The position numbers and the translations under genes were made by a program. The notes beneath the pieces were generated by a model that was given only the letters and a program-made list of their open reading frames with translations, was not told the DNA's origin and made no database searches. Shown piece after piece: positions 1 through 7,391 of a stretch of 30,743 nucleotides of DNA. Every line of letters starts with the position of its first letter. The first letter of the stretch is position 1. This DNA is from FEN-1350 sp964386005 (lineage in GTDB: Bacteria; Planctomycetota; Phycisphaerae; Sedimentisphaerales; Anaerohalosphaeraceae). The stretch is from contig CAYLSB010000056.1 in the NCBI GenBank assembly GCA_964386005.1, positions 1 to 30,743 on the forward strand, in the 5' to 3' direction.

Positions 1-819
1 CGGTCGGGGGAACTCCTGACGGAATCGCAATGCGCCGACTCGCTGGGATTTACGGCCGTGAATCGGGTTGTCAATAAAGAGACGTTTCTGAATGAGTACT
101 TCTGTCAGCCACCCTTCACGAATCAGCCGTATCATGATCAGCAGATCGCCGAGTGGAAGGCGAAGATCGAGGAGCATAAAAAGTCGATTACACCTCAACA
201 AATAGCTGATATTCGAAAGGCGTATGAATCGTTGATCGCGCAACGGCCGGAGGACGGGTGGTTGCGATGGAAATTCGCCGAACTTCTGGCTACGAAAATG
301 CGGAATGAGGCAGCGGCGGTTGAGCAACTACAGCATCTGACGGCCATGGCGCCGCAATTTCGCAAAGGGCGCGAGCAATTGGCAGGACTGATGCTCAAGA
401 TCGGTCATTTGGATGAGGCCGGAGAACAATACCGGGCGATATTGAGGTATCAACCGGATTGTCCGCAGACATTCTACGATATGGGATTTCTGCTCAGTCA
501 ACAAACCCGACTGGAGGAGGCGATCCGTGCATATCGGCGATGCCTGAAAGCGGATCCGAGTCATGCGGGAGCCAATACCAATTTGGGCGATCTCTTGGTT
601 CGCGTTGGGCGCGTTGATGAAGCGATCGATTCCTATCGCCGAGCGTTATCTTATCGGCCGGAGGATGTCAACATCCATTTTAATCTGGGACTATTATTGT
701 ACCGCAGCAATCGGCTGGACGAGGCCAGGGCCATTTTGGAAAAGGCACGACAACTGGATCCGCAGGCCAAAGATATTAACAATCTGCTTGGCACCATCCG
801 TCAGAAGATCGGGCGGTAG
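1..819 (+). CDS. TPR-repeat protein, 5' end outside the window
   Basis: The reading frame is open from base 1 to the TAG at 817-819, so the gene starts upstream; the GTG at 58 is probably internal. The visible part (about 272 residues) begins with a segment around TESQCADSLGFTAVNR and QPPFTNQPYHDQQ. From memory, this resembles the linker of planctomycete/verrucomicrobial proteins that carry an SGNH-like domain before TPR repeats; that domain is not in the window, so this is inference. The second half is a run of tetratricopeptide repeats with typical spacing (for example MGFLLSQQTRLEEAIRAYR, NLGDLLVRVGRVDEAIDSYR, NLGLLLYRSNRLDEARAIL). TPRs form protein-binding superhelices, so a scaffold role is likely but the partner is unknown. 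It is convergent with the SGNH hydrolase, ending 8 nt from it. No signal peptide can be judged because the start is missing. Confidence 0.8.
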   Translation, partial: RSGELLTESQCADSLGFTAVNRVVNKETFLNEYFCQPPFTNQPYHDQQIAEWKAKIEEHKKSITPQQIADIRKAYESLIAQRPEDGWLRWKFAELLATKMRNEAAAVEQLQHLTAMAPQFRKGREQLAGLMLKIGHLDEAGEQYRAILRYQPDCPQTFYDMGFLLSQQTRLEEAIRAYRRCLKADPSHAGANTNLGDLLVRVGRVDEAIDSYRRALSYRPEDVNIHFNLGLLLYRSNRLDEARAILEKARQLDPQAKDINNLLGTIRQKIGR

Positions 820-827
820 GCGAGAGA

Positions 828-1766
828 TTAGGGGTTACAGGTTTTGCAGGGACGACGGCCAGAAGAAGCGGCCTGATCACGACTGGCGAATGAGATTCGA
901 TTCTCTTCTGAAATCCGATTGAGGAATGAGCAGCCCGCACGGTGAAAGATCTTACTGCTCTTGGCCGCGAAATACCCCGTGGGGGATTCGACTGGAGCGG
1001 ATTCGGCGGACCGAACCGATGGCATGGCGGATCCGGAAACGGAGTTGTTTACTGATTTGTCGGCGGGAGTGATTTTCGGCACCAACAGGGGATGAAGGAT
1101 TTCCGTCCACAAGCGATAGCCCTGGGCATTGAGGTGAAGATCGTCCTTGAGATAAAAAATCGGATTGGGGGATCCGTTTTCCGCCAGGAGACAAGTCGCC
1201 GTATCGACATAGAAAAGTCCGGGATTCTGACGACAAAAGTCACGAATTAGATTATTCGCTTCGGAGGCATTGATCCACATTGACCATCGCGAGGCGCTGG
1301 GCTTGATCGCCAGGAAATAGATGGGCGCGTCATCCAGTTTTTCGCGAACCCGGCGTACAAACTCCTGATAATCCGAAAGAATCGTCCGAGGCGATTTACC
1401 GGCGGCGATATCGTTGTCCCCGGCGTAGAACACGATAGCTCGCGGATCATACGGAAAAAGGATTCGAGGCACAAACTGGCTGACTTCGGCAATCTGGCTT
1501 CCGCCGAATCCGCGGTTGATCACGGGCAAATCGGGGAAACACGTGCGGGTTGGCCACATGCGGATGGATGAACTGCCGATAAACAGAACCGCATCGGCAG
1601 GGAAAGAATTTTTCTGGTCCCATTGTTCGAAGGCCTGAATCTCTTTTTCCCATTTGGAATCCGCCGGGGCGGAGGATTGCGGTTCGGCGCACAATCGGGT
1701 CGCCGTGCCGAGGTGGATCATGAATGCCGCGGTTACCAGTAAAATCGAATCCCGTCGAGTGCGCAT
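828..1766 (-). CDS. Secreted SGNH/GDSL hydrolase with C-terminal Ada-like zinc-binding motif
   Basis: A 312-residue protein starting at the ATG at 1766, which has an AGGGAGA ribosome site 5 nt upstream; a longer frame to 1823 lacks one. Residues 1-27 form a signal peptide (hydrophobic 8-23, CAE cleavage-like end). The SGNH blocks are all visible: FIGSSSIRMW with nucleophile Ser66, NRGFGG 84-89 (Gly), GDND 116-119 (Asn) and DDLH 208-211 (catalytic Asp/His). This family acts on ester bonds, often deacetylating polysaccharides outside the cytoplasm; the substrate here is unknown. After a Pro/Ser-rich linker, residues 265-312 match the Ada metal-binding module: FHRAGC (His275, Cys279), a basic middle, and RPCKTC (Cys307, Cys310). 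That module is more usual behind nucleases or in Ada itself, so the pairing is uncommon. The downstream neighbour is convergent and there is no operon partner. Confidence 0.85.
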   Translation of the reverse strand: MRTRRDSILLVTAAFMIHLGTATRLCAEPQSSAPADSKWEKEIQAFEQWDQKNSFPADAVLFIGSSSIRMWPTRTCFPDLPVINRGFGGSQIAEVSQFVPRILFPYDPRAIVFYAGDNDIAAGKSPRTILSDYQEFVRRVREKLDDAPIYFLAIKPSASRWSMWINASEANNLIRDFCRQNPGLFYVDTATCLLAENGSPNPIFYLKDDLHLNAQGYRLWTEILHPLLVPKITPADKSVNNSVSGSAMPSVRSAESAPVESPTGYFAAKSSKIFHRAGCSFLNRISEENRISFASRDQAASSGRRPCKTCNP

Positions 1767-1903
1767 CAATATCTCCCTGTTGTATATGACATTGTCTTGT
1801 TTATGCAAAGCCGCATCGTTCAATGAGTTATGTCTTGGCCTCCGCTATTATACGACCCGCGCCGACGGGTGCGCAATTTTTTTGGAAAAAATCAAAAAAT
1901 TGA

Positions 1904-1932
1904 TTGAATCCTCATCCCGATCGGAGTATCAT
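1904..1932 (+). promoter_or_regulatory. Candidate sigma-A promoter for a non-coding transcript
   Basis: TTGAAT (1904-1909), a 17-nt spacer and TATCAT (1927-1932). The same -10 hexamer with 17-nt spacing occurs before the YkgJ gene. It points away from the SGNH gene into a region without a convincing ORF, and predicts a start near 1939. Confidence 0.45.
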
Positions 1933-1938
1933 TTTGTT

Positions 1939-2238
1939 CGTGATATGTACCCTGAGGAGAAGGCAATGTAAGAGGAAACGTAGCGTGGTTTTGGGTTCCC
2001 TTCTTTGAATCAGGGAGTGATCGTGTTTTCAGCATCCTCAGTTGGCTGGGAGGCACAGGATGATACAGTATAGAGTTGCGAGGCGAATTGACCGATCGAG
2101 GTTGATTCGAACGGACGGGGGGTGACGCCGGCCAGTCGAGGCCATATCCACCTTACATCGAATTTGATGGGATCAGGTGTTTCCATCAATCGAGGTCTTT
2201 TAAGGTCGTGAGCACGGATGCTTGCGGCCTTCTTTTTT
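1939..2238 (+). ncRNA. Candidate free-standing non-coding RNA, about 300 nt
   Basis: The gap between the SGNH gene and the beta-helix gene holds no convincing reading frame, yet carries a promoter-like element (1904-1932) and a strong intrinsic terminator (2202-2238) on the same strand. Between them are several hairpins. One is TTGATGG (2164-2170) with CCATCAA (2183-2189), extended by TCGA (2158-2161) with TCGA (2190-2193) across a two-base bulge. Others are TCCCT/AGGGA near 1997-2016 and CATCCT/AGGATG near 2034-2062. The RNA was compared by eye with tmRNA, RNase P RNA, SRP RNA and 6S RNA, and none of their signature sequences is present. No gene follows on this strand until 5471, so a riboswitch leader is unlikely. 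A short unrecognised ORF or a relic remains possible. Confidence 0.4.
2202..2238 (+). terminator. Intrinsic terminator, plus strand
   Basis: A 13-bp stem (2202-2214 with 2219-2231, a few G-U pairs) closes a CGGA loop and is followed by C and six T residues (2233-2238). The U-tract is only on the plus-strand side, so it ends a rightward transcript, although no rightward protein gene lies upstream. Confidence 0.7.
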
Positions 2239-2323
2239 GCGCGAGAGGCGTTGTATCTATGAATAGAAACGTGATCCGTCTCCGATCCGGGATGGGCCGA
2301 CAGACTCCGCTTGATCCCGGGCG

Positions 2324-5026
2324 TTATCGTGTTGGTCGGTTGAAAATCGAAATATTGTCCAGATAGAAGGCCGTCTTGTCGGTGGCGTTACTGGTGAAGC
2401 CGAGCCAGTCGAACCTGTGGAATTTGTCGCCGGCACGAGGCAAGCTCTCGAAGCGGATGGGATCCATTCCGGGGAGGGTGACCGCAATGGACCATCCGGA
2501 TTGGGCCTCGGGGCCGAGAGGAGAGACGATTTCGAAATGAATCCACCGATCGGGCGGAAGGGGAATGGCCTCTTTACCGGGGAGGATCAGGGTTGACTGG
2601 CGGATCGCGAAATTCGGTCCGGTCTGATATGGCGGCGTGCCGTAGTCGCGCCATTCGAAATTGATGATGCTGGTGGGGGCGATCTTCAGGTCGAAGGAGC
2701 TTGTGCTCACCCCGGCCGAATGATCCACCGGATAGACCAGATGGGGATTGTACGTCTGCCGGAGTCCGGGGGCGTCCTCGACAATAATGCATCGTTGACC
2801 GGAAGGGCCGTCATGATCCACCACGACGATTCGATCCCCCTTGTTTTCGACGTGGACCTCGGCATCCTGCGGGGCCCGACCGAGCGGCATATCCTCGAAA
2901 TCCTCCTCAATGGGAATGGCCGGGGGCTCGGGCGCTTTGACCAGCGGTTTGCAGACGATGGATTTGGCTGTATTGACCCAATCCGGGTCTCCATAGACGC
3001 CCGCTTTGGAGGAATCGAATGGAACGAATCCCTGTTTCAGCGCGGGCGATTCGGGTTTCAGGCGGAAGTCCAGACCGGCCGCATCCAGGAACATCGGATC
3101 GGCGAGAATCGAATGGGCATCTCGACCTTTTTCTCTCCATTGATCCAGATTCATGCCAATAAAATCGACGGCCTTGCCGGAGGCATTCCAGTAGCAGTTG
3201 TTGTCCATAGTGATCCGTAGGCGGTCCCATGGACCCGAGAGAAGAGTTCCCCGATTATAATAGATGATATTGTTTTCGAAGGCAAACGAGAGATGCTCTT
3301 CGACGCGCGTGGCCTGTACCTGATACAATTCGCTGAAGGCCATGATGTTGTTGCGGATGATGTTTTCCTTGCCGTAGTGCTGGTGAAAACAACCGTTCTT
3401 AACATTATAGACAAGGTTGTTTTCCATTCGTATTCCGGTACTGCCTTCATCCGTATAGAGGCCCCACCCGCCATAGCTGTAGGAATAGACATCATGGATG
3501 ACGTTGTTGTTAACGGTGGTTCCTTCGGACGGTCCCAGCGTATAGACGGCGCCCATATCGCTGAGGACACCGTAGCCGATGTGATGGAGGTGGTTAAAGT
3601 TGATGTGATTTCGTTTGGCGGGGCTGGGGTCATAGCCCCATCGCCAACCGACCGACACGGCCGAATAGAGTAACTCGGCGATTTCATTGTGCGTGACCCG
3701 ATTGTCGCCGCTGCTGCCGATCCAAACGCCGACGGCACAGGGGAAGATATGCCCCGTTGAGTAGATGATATTGTTATCCGCGACGATCGTGCCGGTCTGT
3801 TCGGATGGTTTTGATCGCATCGCCGTCTCGCCGATGCGAATCCCGCCGGCGCCGAGATCCTGCAAAAAGCATTTCTGAATTTGACAATCCGAGCAGCCCT
3901 TTCGGAACCAGATGGCATAGGTTCCAATGTGCGCGATCCGGCAATTATTCAGAGCGATATGGGAAGCGCCGTCGGCCAGAAACACCGCGTCGATCGGGGC
4001 GGCGGCCTGGGCCGGCTCAAAACCTTCCGGCGGGGTCAGATACTGAGCGAATTCAAACCGGATGTTGTTGAACATGATGTATTCGACTTTGCGGTCATTT
4101 TGGATGTCGCCCTGAATCACGACAAAATGATCCACCACCGGGGCGACGATGGTCGCCGTTTTCAAGTCCTGATCGGGGAACGGCTTAACGTATAACCAAC
4201 CATCACGGGCCAGGAACCATTCCCCCGGTTGATCCAGGGCCTGACGGAAATTTTCCAGATAGAACCGCGTCGCTTTCCTCCAGGGATTCCACGACTTGAC
4301 TTTTTCGCCTTCGGTGAGGATCACCTTTCGCCGCGAATCGAAACCGTGAATAAACCTGCGGGTGTTATCCCAGTTTTGAAAGGTGACCATCTGCGTATCC
4401 GCCAGCGATGATGCGTTGAGTTGCGACAGGATATGAGCAACCCGATCCTCCACCAAGATGGTCTGTCGGGCCTGCCGTCCGGAGGGGGAGTTGGCCAGCG
4501 TTTCCTCTCTCATGCGATACATGTAATCATAAAAAGTGTTCGGAGTTCGAGCACGGGTCATTCGTTTGCCGTTCACAAAAAGTTGTTCGAAGTACCAAGT
4601 GCCGTCGGCGACCTGTGGGATACGGACTTTCCAGATTCCGTCATTGTCAAGGGAAAACCCCTTGATTTCCCGTCCGCCGTGGATGAGCGGGAAGGGGTCT
4701 CCTACCCCTTCAAAGAAGATCGGGAAATCTTTTGTGCCGCTGTCCTCCTCGGTTAATATCAACGGTTGGGTGATGTAATACGTTCCCGGCTGAATCCGTA
4801 TTGAAACCGGTTCCCGGAGGGGGCCGGCCGATTTGAGTTTACGTACCGCATCTCGTGCACCGATCAAGGAAGCCAGAGGGCCGTCGGTTCCGGTGGTGTT
4901 CGGCGATGGCAGCGATCCCGACCATGCGTCGTTGCCGTGCGATGAAACATGCAACGTGGCGGCTTCGCTCGTGGCCGAAATCATTCCGATGCAGATTCCA
5001 ATCCAAATAATTCTTGTCATGATCAT
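2324..5026 (-). CDS. Large secreted right-handed beta-helix protein, GH141-like
   Basis: A 900-residue protein with a signal peptide (about 1-22). The ATG at 5026 is preceded by GAGGA at suitable distance. The N-terminal segment (LHVSSHGNDAWSG, then GTDGPLASLIGARDAVRKL and IQPGTYYI) is typical of secreted parallel beta-helix carbohydrate-active proteins. From memory it resembles family GH141, which includes fucosidase and xylanase activities; I cannot verify the family. Residues roughly 300-620 contain repeated NNxI / ENNLVYN / RNNIM coils of a right-handed beta-helix. A separate C-terminal domain (about 690-900, from EEDFEDMPLG to the end, with AFYLDNISIFN) looks like a concanavalin-like beta-sandwich that could bind glycan. 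It probably acts on polysaccharide in the periplasm or outside the cell. It is a lone gene, and no catalytic residue can be assigned with confidence. Confidence 0.8.
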   Translation of the reverse strand: MIMTRIIWIGICIGMISATSEAATLHVSSHGNDAWSGSLPSPNTTGTDGPLASLIGARDAVRKLKSAGPLREPVSIRIQPGTYYITQPLILTEEDSGTKDFPIFFEGVGDPFPLIHGGREIKGFSLDNDGIWKVRIPQVADGTWYFEQLFVNGKRMTRARTPNTFYDYMYRMREETLANSPSGRQARQTILVEDRVAHILSQLNASSLADTQMVTFQNWDNTRRFIHGFDSRRKVILTEGEKVKSWNPWRKATRFYLENFRQALDQPGEWFLARDGWLYVKPFPDQDLKTATIVAPVVDHFVVIQGDIQNDRKVEYIMFNNIRFEFAQYLTPPEGFEPAQAAAPIDAVFLADGASHIALNNCRIAHIGTYAIWFRKGCSDCQIQKCFLQDLGAGGIRIGETAMRSKPSEQTGTIVADNNIIYSTGHIFPCAVGVWIGSSGDNRVTHNEIAELLYSAVSVGWRWGYDPSPAKRNHINFNHLHHIGYGVLSDMGAVYTLGPSEGTTVNNNVIHDVYSYSYGGWGLYTDEGSTGIRMENNLVYNVKNGCFHQHYGKENIIRNNIMAFSELYQVQATRVEEHLSFAFENNIIYYNRGTLLSGPWDRLRITMDNNCYWNASGKAVDFIGMNLDQWREKGRDAHSILADPMFLDAAGLDFRLKPESPALKQGFVPFDSSKAGVYGDPDWVNTAKSIVCKPLVKAPEPPAIPIEEDFEDMPLGRAPQDAEVHVENKGDRIVVVDHDGPSGQRCIIVEDAPGLRQTYNPHLVYPVDHSAGVSTSSFDLKIAPTSIINFEWRDYGTPPYQTGPNFAIRQSTLILPGKEAIPLPPDRWIHFEIVSPLGPEAQSGWSIAVTLPGMDPIRFESLPRAGDKFHRFDWLGFTSNATDKTAFYLDNISIFNRPTR

Positions 5027-5091
5027 GGTATCCTCGTAATGGAAACCCGGATGGTTTTGTTATCAGACGTTTATCCTATCGGTACCATGGC

Positions 5092-5120
5092 ACTATACGG
5101 CATTTCAAATGTGTTTTGAA
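5092..5120 (-). promoter_or_regulatory. Candidate promoter of the beta-helix gene
   Basis: On the minus strand TTCAAA (5120-5115), 17 nt, then TATAGT (5097-5092). The -10 matches five of six consensus bases, the -35 four of six. The predicted leader is about 60 nt to the ATG at 5026. Confidence 0.4.
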
Positions 5121-5316
5121 GAAAAAAGGACGATCGCCGCATTGGAGTACTGCTGAATCAACCAGGATTTAAAGGAAACCAGTCGCAAAACAAATTCGGA
5201 CCTTATCGAATCGCGGCGATTCCGCGCGGATCGACAATTTCTTTCAAAATGCCGTTTTTCGCTGAATAATCCGATTTATTATCGGGTGGATCGCGTTGTT
5301 TTACAGGTCATTTTTC

Positions 5317-5345
5317 TTGACTCACTTGAATTGACTCTATACAAT
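5317..5345 (+). promoter_or_regulatory. Candidate promoter of the 3D-domain gene with TGACTCA motifs
   Basis: TTGACT (5317-5322), 17 nt, TACAAT (5340-5345). A TGACTCA heptamer overlaps the -35 (5318-5324), TGACTC recurs at 5332-5337 in the spacer, and the complementary TGAGTCA lies at 5381-5387. These repeats may be operator half-sites. The predicted transcript start is near 5352, leaving a leader of about 120 nt. Confidence 0.5.
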
Positions 5346-5348
5346 AAT

Positions 5349-5470
5349 CCTCACAATGAGGGACCCAGGGAAATGGGGAATGAGTCACATCCGATGGATC
5401 GCTGCACGGCCAGATCTCAGTTACACCTGCATGAAAATGCAGATAATGGAAATACCGGGGGGGTAATTCA
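5349..5470 (+). promoter_or_regulatory. Structured 5' leader of the 3D-domain gene; weak c-di-AMP (ydaO) riboswitch resemblance
   Basis: The leader contains CCTCA-CAA-TGAGG (5349-5361), then GACCCA, a short loop and TGGGGAATGA, and later the perfect hairpin CTGCAT-GAAA-ATGCAG ending near 5446. The order AATCC, hairpin, GGACCC, loop, TGGGG, TGA recalls the core of ydaO-type c-di-AMP riboswitches, which often precede cell-wall hydrolase genes. The usual closing stem was not found, and the best promoter would start transcription inside the motif. The assignment is therefore weak; a different structured leader or plain operator repeats are equally possible. Confidence 0.22.
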
Positions 5471-6130
5471 ATGCGATCGAGGGATATTGGATTTGTGATT
5501 ACGAGTTTGATTCGACATGTGAACTGGGCCTATTTTCTTGGACCCCGTTGTATCGCTCTCTATATGATCGCCGGCGGCGCTATATGCGTCTGGCTGGTTT
5601 CAGGCGGTGACAGGGTTCAGGCCCGTGAATTGATTCCCCTGAGCCGTCCCTGGTCGGGTGCGTCCGATAACCGCGCGGACGTTGGGTGGAGCAAATTTAT
5701 CGAAACCTCCGATGGATCCCAATCAAATCCCACAGGAGTGGCCGACGAGCAGCTTGTCGCGATGCTTCGCGAGCCCATGATGCATCAGCAGGCCGTCGTG
5801 CTTCAGGATCAACACGATGAAAAATGGATTACGGTTCGTATGCGGGTGACCGGGTATTGTGCCTGTAGAAAATGCTGCGGATCCTTTTCGGATGGGCGCA
5901 CCGCCAATATGCATCGAATTCAATCCGGCGACGTCTTTGTCGCGGCGGACAAAATGTATCGCTTCGGTACGGAGATGAGTATTCCCGGTTACAACGGCGG
6001 CCAGGTCGTTCAGGTTCTTGACCGCGGTCGGGTGATCAAGGGCAATCGTCTGGATCTGTTCTTTCATAGTCATGCAGAGGCCCGGCGATGGGGGACCAAG
6101 TATCTGAACGTTCGCGTCAAGGTTGGGTGA
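5471..6130 (+). CDS. Membrane-anchored 3D-domain protein (cell-wall associated)
   Basis: A 219-residue protein with one hydrophobic segment (about 26-45) that anchors or exports it, a poorly conserved linker (50-115), and a C-terminal 3D domain (about 121-219). The domain is named for three conserved aspartates, here Asp141 (SDGRTA), Asp184 (VLDRG) and Asp195 (LDLFF). The domain start carries the motif VTGYCACRKCCG, with Cys130, 132, 135 and 136. 3D domains are double-psi beta-barrels related to MltA lytic transglycosylases and occur in Rpf/YabE-type peptidoglycan-remodelling proteins, so a role in wall turnover is likely. The ATG follows a G-rich ribosome site (GGGGGGG, 7 nt spacing) that can pair with the anti-SD only through wobble. 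A strong hairpin terminator follows. Confidence 0.85.
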   Translation: MRSRDIGFVITSLIRHVNWAYFLGPRCIALYMIAGGAICVWLVSGGDRVQARELIPLSRPWSGASDNRADVGWSKFIETSDGSQSNPTGVADEQLVAMLREPMMHQQAVVLQDQHDEKWITVRMRVTGYCACRKCCGSFSDGRTANMHRIQSGDVFVAADKMYRFGTEMSIPGYNGGQVVQVLDRGRVIKGNRLDLFFHSHAEARRWGTKYLNVRVKVG

Positions 6131-6172
6131 TCGTATCGTACGATTTTCCGTTCTCCGTCCTGTGAAATTCCC

Positions 6173-6211
6173 AAGGCGTGCTCTTCTCCCAGGCACGCCT
6201 TTGTTGTTTAC
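6173..6211 (+). terminator. Terminator between the convergent 3D-domain and aroF genes
   Basis: A perfect 9-bp stem AAGGCGTGC (6173-6181) / GCACGCCTT (6193-6201) with an 11-nt loop, followed by a T-rich run. It may also serve the minus-strand aroF transcript, but the U-rich side favours the plus strand. Confidence 0.75.
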
Positions 6212-6221
6212 CGGGTTCGGA

Positions 6222-7241
6222 TTACAGATCTCGATCGATCGCCGCGGCGATTCGCTGAAGCTGCCGCATCAGTTCCCGAAGGATTTCCGGGGTAATGGAT
6301 TGCGCTCCATCGGAAGAAGCGTGCTCGGGATCGGGGTGGCATTCGATAATCAGACCGTCGGCGCCGGCGGCGATAGCGGCACGACTCATGGCCGGAACGA
6401 AAGAAGCGTGTCCGGTGCCGTGCGATGGGTCCACGACTACCGGGAGGTGCGTCATCTCATTGAGCGCCGCCACGGCCGTCAGGCACAGGGTGTTGCGACA
6501 ATACTCTTCAAACGTCCTGATGCCTCGTTCGCAGAGGATGACTCGGTTGTTGCCGGCATTAATAATGTATTCGGCGGCGAGGAGGAATTCGTCCAGACGC
6601 GAACTCATTCCGCGTTTGAGAAGTACGGGCTTGTTGATCTTGCCTACGGCCTCCAGAAGCGGATAATGCTGCATGTTTCGCGCTCCGATCTGCAACACAT
6701 CCGTCACCTCGGCCACTTCGTCGAGTTGTTCAAGACCAATGACCTCGGTGACCACGGCCAGTCCGGTTTTTTCTCTGGCTTCCGCCAGAATGGTCAGTCC
6801 TTTGGACCCCAGACCCTGAAAAGCGTACGGACTGGTTCGGGGCTTAAAGGCGCCGCCCCTGAGCCCGATACAACCGGCAGCCCGGACCGCTTCGGCGGTA
6901 CGAAGGAGTTGGTCTCGGCTTTCCACCGAACACGGTCCGGCGATGACGCCCACTTTGGTTCCACCGATGCCGAAACGCCGCGGTCCGATCTCGAAGATGC
7001 TGCGGGTTTTGCGAACCTCCAGCGATGCCATTTTATACGGCGCCAGGATGGGGACGATACGCTCGACCATCGGCGCGTTTTCAATGGCATCCTTTTCCAC
7101 CATCCGTTTGTCGCCGATACACGCCACAACCGTTCGGTCGGTGCCTTCAATGACATGTTCTTTCAGGCCGTATTCCCGAACCAGACCGATCACATGGCGG
7201 ACCTGCTCTTTTGTCGCCCCGGGTTTCATAACTACGATCAT
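6222..7241 (-). CDS. aroF: 3-deoxy-7-phosphoheptulonate (DAHP) synthase
   Basis: A 339-residue cytoplasmic enzyme condensing phosphoenolpyruvate with erythrose 4-phosphate, the first step of the shikimate pathway to aromatic amino acids. Residues 1-70 form the ferredoxin-like N-terminal domain typical of the Thermotoga-type class I-beta enzymes, where it is a feedback-regulatory element. The TIM-barrel core shows AGPCSVES 101-108 (metal-ligand Cys104), GGAFKPRTSPYAFQG 129-143, KRGMSS 209-214, CERGIRTF 237-244, DPSHGTGH 271-278 (metal His274), Glu300 and Asp311. The length is normal. The ATG at 7241 follows AAGGGAA with 6 nt spacing. It is transcribed alone, divergently from the phosphoesterase, and no other shikimate gene is in the window. 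Confidence 0.96.
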   Translation of the reverse strand: MIVVMKPGATKEQVRHVIGLVREYGLKEHVIEGTDRTVVACIGDKRMVEKDAIENAPMVERIVPILAPYKMASLEVRKTRSIFEIGPRRFGIGGTKVGVIAGPCSVESRDQLLRTAEAVRAAGCIGLRGGAFKPRTSPYAFQGLGSKGLTILAEAREKTGLAVVTEVIGLEQLDEVAEVTDVLQIGARNMQHYPLLEAVGKINKPVLLKRGMSSRLDEFLLAAEYIINAGNNRVILCERGIRTFEEYCRNTLCLTAVAALNEMTHLPVVVDPSHGTGHASFVPAMSRAAIAAGADGLIIECHPDPEHASSDGAQSITPEILRELMRQLQRIAAAIDRDL

Positions 7242-7272
7242 TACGTGTTCCCTTCATTGGATTGAAAAATAC

Positions 7273-7301
7273 ATTATACCGGCCGGGAATGGAAGGGCCA
7301 A
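7273..7301 (-). promoter_or_regulatory. Candidate aroF promoter
   Basis: On the minus strand TTGGCC (7301-7296), 17 nt, then a perfect TATAAT (7278-7273). The predicted start is near 7266, giving a 25-nt leader without room for an attenuator. Confidence 0.6.
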
Positions 7302-7312
7302 CGATTTCCCGA

Positions 7313-7341
7313 TTGACGTTACCGGTCTCCGTATCTACAAT
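7313..7341 (+). promoter_or_regulatory. Candidate promoter of the metallophosphoesterase gene
   Basis: TTGACG (7313-7318), 17 nt, TACAAT (7336-7341), with a predicted start near 7348 and a leader of about 44 nt. It is back to back with the aroF promoter. Confidence 0.6.
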
Positions 7342-7391
7342 CGCTCCGTTGATGGGAACGATTGGGATAGAAACCGCGACGGGAACTTACG

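Noticed and set aside
1654..1971. A 105-codon plus-strand ORF at the SGNH gene start
   Set aside because: It overlaps the SGNH coding and upstream region, has low-information sequence and no ribosome site.
2101..2125. A TTCGAATC-type tRNA T-loop on the minus strand
   Set aside because: The flanking bases do not form the 5-bp T-stem and no D-arm, anticodon arm or acceptor stem is present.
5286..5498. A 70-codon ORF before the 3D-domain gene
   Set aside because: It covers the candidate promoter, has no ribosome site and its protein has no known features.
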